Below are positions 19,562 through 20,659 of a stretch of 20,659 nt of DNA, piece by piece (the stretch's first letter is position 1; every line of letters begins with the position of its first letter). The stretch is taken from positions 1 through 20,659 of the forward strand of contig DASXTS010000530.1 in assembly GCA_036505275.1 (NCBI GenBank), written 5' to 3'. The stretch is from DASXTS01 sp036505275. GTDB lineage: Bacteria; Actinomycetota; Actinomycetes; Mycobacteriales; Pseudonocardiaceae. Under the pieces are notes generated by a model, which saw nothing but the letters and a program-made list of their open reading frames with translations, ran no database searches and had not been told where the DNA came from. The position numbers were made by a program, and so were the translations under genes.

Positions 19562-20659
19562 CTATTCCGCGAGCGAGGCGCCGTCGGAGTACTGCGAGAT
19601 GCGGAAGACGACGAACTCCGCGGGCTTGACCGGGGAGATCCCGATCTCGACGGTGAGGATTCCGGCGTCGCGGTTCTCGGCCGGGTTGTTCTCCTCGTCG
19701 CATTTGACGAAGAACGCCTCGGCCGGGGTCCGTCCGAACAGCGCCCCGTCCCGCCAGACCCGGCGAAGGAACATCGTCACGGTGCGCTTGACCGAGTCCC
19801 ACAGCTTCGGGTCGTTCGGCTCGAACACCACCCAGTTGGTGCCGGACAGGATCGACTTCTCGACGTAGTTGAACAGCCGGCGCACATTCAGGTAGCGCCA
19901 CTCCGGGTCGGAGGACAGCGTGCGGGCGCCCCACACCCGGATGCCCTGGCCGGGGAACGCGCGGATGCAGTTCACCGCGACCGGGTTCAACGTGTCGTGC
20001 TCGCCCTTGGTGATGTTCAGCTCCAGCGACAGGGCGCCGCGGACGATCTCGTTCGCCGGCGCCTTGTGCACCCCGCGGGTCGAGTCGTTACGGGCCCAGA
20101 TGCCGGCCATGTACCCGCTCGGCGGGATGTGCACGTGCTTGCCGGCCGCCGGGTCGGTGACCTTGATCCACGGCCAGTACAGCGCGGCGTACTTGGAGTC
20201 GTAGCCGGCGGTGTTCATCCGCCAGTCCCGCACCTGCTGGGCGTTCAGCCCGGGCGGGGTGTCCAGGATGGCCACCCGGTCGGCCATCAGCTCGCAGTGC
20301 GCGATCATCGCGAGCTGCACCGACCTGACGTCCTCCTCGGTGAACACGCCGGCCTTGTGCGCGGCCATCACGTCCGGCGCGCACAGCATGGTCACGTTGT
20401 CGATCGCCTCGAGGCCGCCGAAGCCGGTGCGGTCGGCCGAGTTGCCGACGTAGTCGTCGGCCTTGGCCTTCGCCGGCACGGCGGGCACGCCGACCAGCGC
20501 CACCTCGCCGGCGCGCGGCACCGCGAGAGCCTTGCCCTTGACCTCCTCGGCCGTGATCAGCTTCGACTGCTGGCGGACCACGGTGACCACGTTGTTCGGC
20601 CCGCGCCGGCTGGTCACGTTGTCGAACGTCTCGACCGGCTCGCCGCCGCGCTTGACCAC
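19562..20659 (-). CDS. Contractile tail sheath protein, 5' end outside the window
   Basis: The C-terminal 365 residues of a sheath subunit (Phage_sheath family), the protein that contracts and drives the tube. Seen in the visible part: VRDWRMNTAGYDSKYAALYW (166-185), IPPSGYMAGIWARNDSTRGV (199-218) with the usual KAPAN after it, GIRVWGARTLSSDPEWRYLN (261-280) followed by VRRLFNYVEKSIL, and FVVFRISQY near the C-terminus, all signature blocks of the family. The frame is open to the window edge; GTG at the very end is probably internal, because these sheaths are usually about 500 residues. Only one sheath gene is in view; others may lie further upstream. Confidence 0.93.
   Translation of the reverse strand: MVKRGGEPVETFDNVTSRRGPNNVVTVVRQQSKLITAEEVKGKALAVPRAGEVALVGVPAVPAKAKADDYVGNSADRTGFGGLEAIDNVTMLCAPDVMAAHKAGVFTEEDVRSVQLAMIAHCELMADRVAILDTPPGLNAQQVRDWRMNTAGYDSKYAALYWPWIKVTDPAAGKHVHIPPSGYMAGIWARNDSTRGVHKAPANEIVRGALSLELNITKGEHDTLNPVAVNCIRAFPGQGIRVWGARTLSSDPEWRYLNVRRLFNYVEKSILSGTNWVVFEPNDPKLWDSVKRTVTMFLRRVWRDGALFGRTPAEAFFVKCDEENNPAENRDAGILTVEIGISPVKPAEFVVFRISQYSDGASLAE

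Noticed and set aside
1..20659. CRISPR array, rRNA, insertion sequence ends
   Set aside because: No regularly spaced direct repeats, rRNA-like sequence or transposase was found by reading both strands.

Overview
The window is very GC-rich, with dense overlapping genes, GTG and TTG starts, and gene content typical of a high-GC Actinomycetota chromosome. The four-subunit fumarate reductase of mycobacterial type, the DUF222-type HNH tail and the Streptomyces-like contractile injection genes point to an actinomycete, perhaps Pseudonocardiales. The genus cannot be fixed from the sequence.

Left part (1-4335, plus strand): the 3' end of an HNH endonuclease; about 490 bases without a convincing gene but rich in inverted repeats, including a compact four-way-junction element at 541-613; a 77-residue Cys/His-containing protein; then frdA-frdB-frdC-frdD, a complete membrane quinol:fumarate reductase operon with gaps of 8 to 10 bases or a 1-base overlap.

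Middle part (4336-7804): a class I SAM methyltransferase (minus) and a MarR-family regulator (plus) diverge from an intergenic region holding two 17-bp palindromes 42 bp apart. One covers the -35 of the methyltransferase promoter and the other lies just before its ribosome binding site, a readable autoregulatory switch. An SDR oxidoreductase follows the regulator and converges, through a double hairpin, on an MBL-fold hydrolase. That hydrolase and a 48-residue ORF lie just downstream of the large minus-strand cluster.

Right part (7813-20659, minus strand, read from high to low coordinates): the structural operon of an extracellular-type (eCIS, phage-tail-like) contractile injection system. 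In transcription order: sheath (5' end outside the window), inner tube, a 135-residue conserved protein, a 55-residue DUF6760-type protein, an 811-residue DUF4157 (eCIS core) protein, two more tube-fold proteins, a LysM baseplate protein, a VgrG-like spike, gp25, baseplate J, a tail protein I-like wedge protein, and finally a 580-residue membrane protein with two zinc ribbons, a collagen-like Gly-Pro-Pro region, one transmembrane helix and a discoidin-like C-terminus. Many junctions are 4-base ATGA/GTGA overlaps, so the cluster is probably one translationally coupled operon. The AAA+ ATPase, tape measure, tail terminator and a PAAR tip are not in the window; they may lie beyond the right edge.

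The least ordinary items are the collagen-like membrane protein (resembling the membrane adaptor called CisA in Streptomyces), the long low-complexity DUF4157 protein, the small ORF and MBL hydrolase at the cluster's end, and the structured element between the HNH gene and the frd operon.
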